From: Xylanibacillus composti
GTDB lineage: Bacteria; Bacillota; Bacilli; Paenibacillales; K13
Direction: 5' to 3'
NCBI RefSeq assembly: GCF_018403685.1
Contig: NZ_BOVK01000031.1
Span: 53,291-117,290, forward strand
DNA length: 64,000 bases
Shown: positions 63,238-64,000 of the stretch, piece by piece
How positions within the stretch are numbered: position 1 is the first letter of the stretch
How the letters are laid out: each line of letters starts with the position of its first letter
The notes under the pieces: model-generated
What the model was told of the DNA's origin: nothing
Databases searched by the model: none
The model's input: the letters and a program-made list of their open reading frames with translations, nothing else
Position numbers and translations under genes: made by a program

Positions 63238-63420
63238 TAACGGATAGGGATGACCGTTACAGGGCGTATGGAGCGTTTTTGACATTGTAACGGACACGGA
63301 TGACCGGTAGCGCTGAATTGACAGGTCAAAACGACGCTTTTGGGCCTCTAATGGACAGCCGCGACCGTTATAAAATCGAAAGAACATTTTTTTCGCTCTA
63401 ACGGACATGGATAACCGTTA
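63238..63420. repeat. Four copies of a 22-bp imperfect dyad repeat
   Basis: Units begin at 63238, 63288, 63349 and 63399 (steps 50, 61, 50). Each starts TAACGG (once TAATGG) and ends CCGTTA (once CCGGTA), forming an inverted repeat around a 10-base centre such as ACACGGATGA. Spacers of 28, 39 and 28 bases are unrelated. The 83-codon frame across it is an artefact of the repeats. Confidence 0.8.
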
Positions 63421-63492
63421 CAGATTCAACCGTCTATTCCGGTCATCAACAAAAGCCCGTATAAATATAGTGTTATCCAATGGAAACAAGTG

Positions 63493-63957
63493 CTACTCCA
63501 TTGGATTGTCCCAAGTTAAGGAATATCGATAATAGAAACGGCGTCGGATGATGGCTCCGGGCAAGACATCGCGAGCCACTTGGCGAATTTCGCTAATCGA
63601 TTCCTTGGGTTCTGCAAGTCGAACGCCGATATCTTGCATCCCGCCATGAAGTCGATCCATGAGTCGGATTGGAAATAGGTATAGTCCCGATATGCAGTAA
63701 TCCAGCATCGATTTGTCAGCCGCTAGTCCAATAATCAAGACTCGCCCTCCGGGTGCCAGAACTTGTCGTATCTTCAACAGGGCAGCTCTCAGCTCCATAT
63801 GGTGCAAGGTTGCTACGCATATGACCGTATCATAACATTCTTCCGGAGGGGGAACTGGCAGGGCAAGAAAGTCGCCATTGATGAGCGACACATTGGCTAT
63901 TCCGTCAAGCCGTGTTTGTGCACGCATCATCGTATCCTTGTCTGGGTCAATTCCCAC
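63493..63957 (-). pseudogene. 5'-truncated SAM-dependent methyltransferase
   Basis: A class I methyltransferase lacking its beginning. Seen: GIDPDKDTMMRAQ (acidic loop), GDFLALPVPPPEECYDTVICVATLHHM, then GGRVLIIGL. The frame runs upstream as FTDSLAPYVQHAVGID, which is proper protein, but a TAG at 63994-63996 closes it before the glycine-rich SAM loop. No ribosome site precedes the GTG at 63957. The gene is broken or its 5' part lies beyond the edge. Confidence 0.65.
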
Positions 63958-64000
63958 AGCATGCTGAACGTATGGCGCCAGAGAGTCTGTAAACTATTTT

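Noticed and set aside
63157..63408. 83-codon frame near the right end
   Set aside because: It is made of the dyad repeats read through in one frame; no ribosome site and no family.
63238..63420. CRISPR array
   Set aside because: Only four degenerate palindromic units, unequal spacing, no cas genes; spacers are not of constant length.

Overview
The window looks like chromosome of a Paenibacillus-type member of the Bacillales. The main signs are GGAGG-type ribosome binding sites with frequent GTG and TTG starts, a fused SecD-SecF, an LplA/LplB-type sugar importer, many lipoproteins with a clear lipobox, numerous GNAT acetyltransferases and a VanR/VanS/VanY set. Almost everything lies on the minus strand. 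I saw no rRNA, tRNA, CRISPR array or prophage.

Layout. 1-3 kb: sugar ABC importer (permease and binding protein; the second permease is probably beyond the left edge). 3-8 kb: small accessory genes (GNATs, a VOC protein, tiny membrane proteins, a DUF4825 lipoprotein, a transglutaminase-like protein). 8.5-15.7 kb: two-component system followed by two FtsX-type permeases, their ATPase, a lipoprotein and an MFS pump. 15.8-22.1 kb: one operon for a cysteine desulfurase, a MoeB-rhodanese protein, a divergent ThiF-like protein, a MoaD-like sulfur carrier and the molybdate importer ModABC. 22.3-30.3 kb: accessory single genes. 30.4-33.4 kb: vanY-orf-vanR-vanS. 33.4-37 kb: assorted genes. 37.4-43.5 kb: Fbp/Pot-like ABC importer with a metallo-beta-lactamase-fold protein and a divergent LysR regulator. 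43.6-54.2 kb: PucR regulator, MFS, FMN reductase, FMN monooxygenase and a five-gene peptide/opine-type ABC importer. 54.6-57.3 kb: secDF and an upstream short ORF. 57.4-64 kb: a decaying zone with frameshifted or truncated genes, an insertion sequence with inverted repeats and a dyad-repeat cluster.

Two regulatory arrangements stand out. (1) secDF is preceded by a 123-codon ORF with a signal-like N terminus. Sequence at its last codon and stop codon can pair 12 of 13 positions with the secDF Shine-Dalgarno region. This is the architecture of SecM/VemP/MifM-type secretion-monitoring arrest peptides, and I infer a possible new member. (2) The FtsX/MFS operon and the desulfurase/MoaD/ModABC operon each start with four TCTTTA-like hexamers at exact 11-bp steps, ending 11 bp before a -10 hexamer. 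This is a typical OmpR/PhoB-type activator site, and the obvious candidate activator is the response regulator encoded between the two operons.
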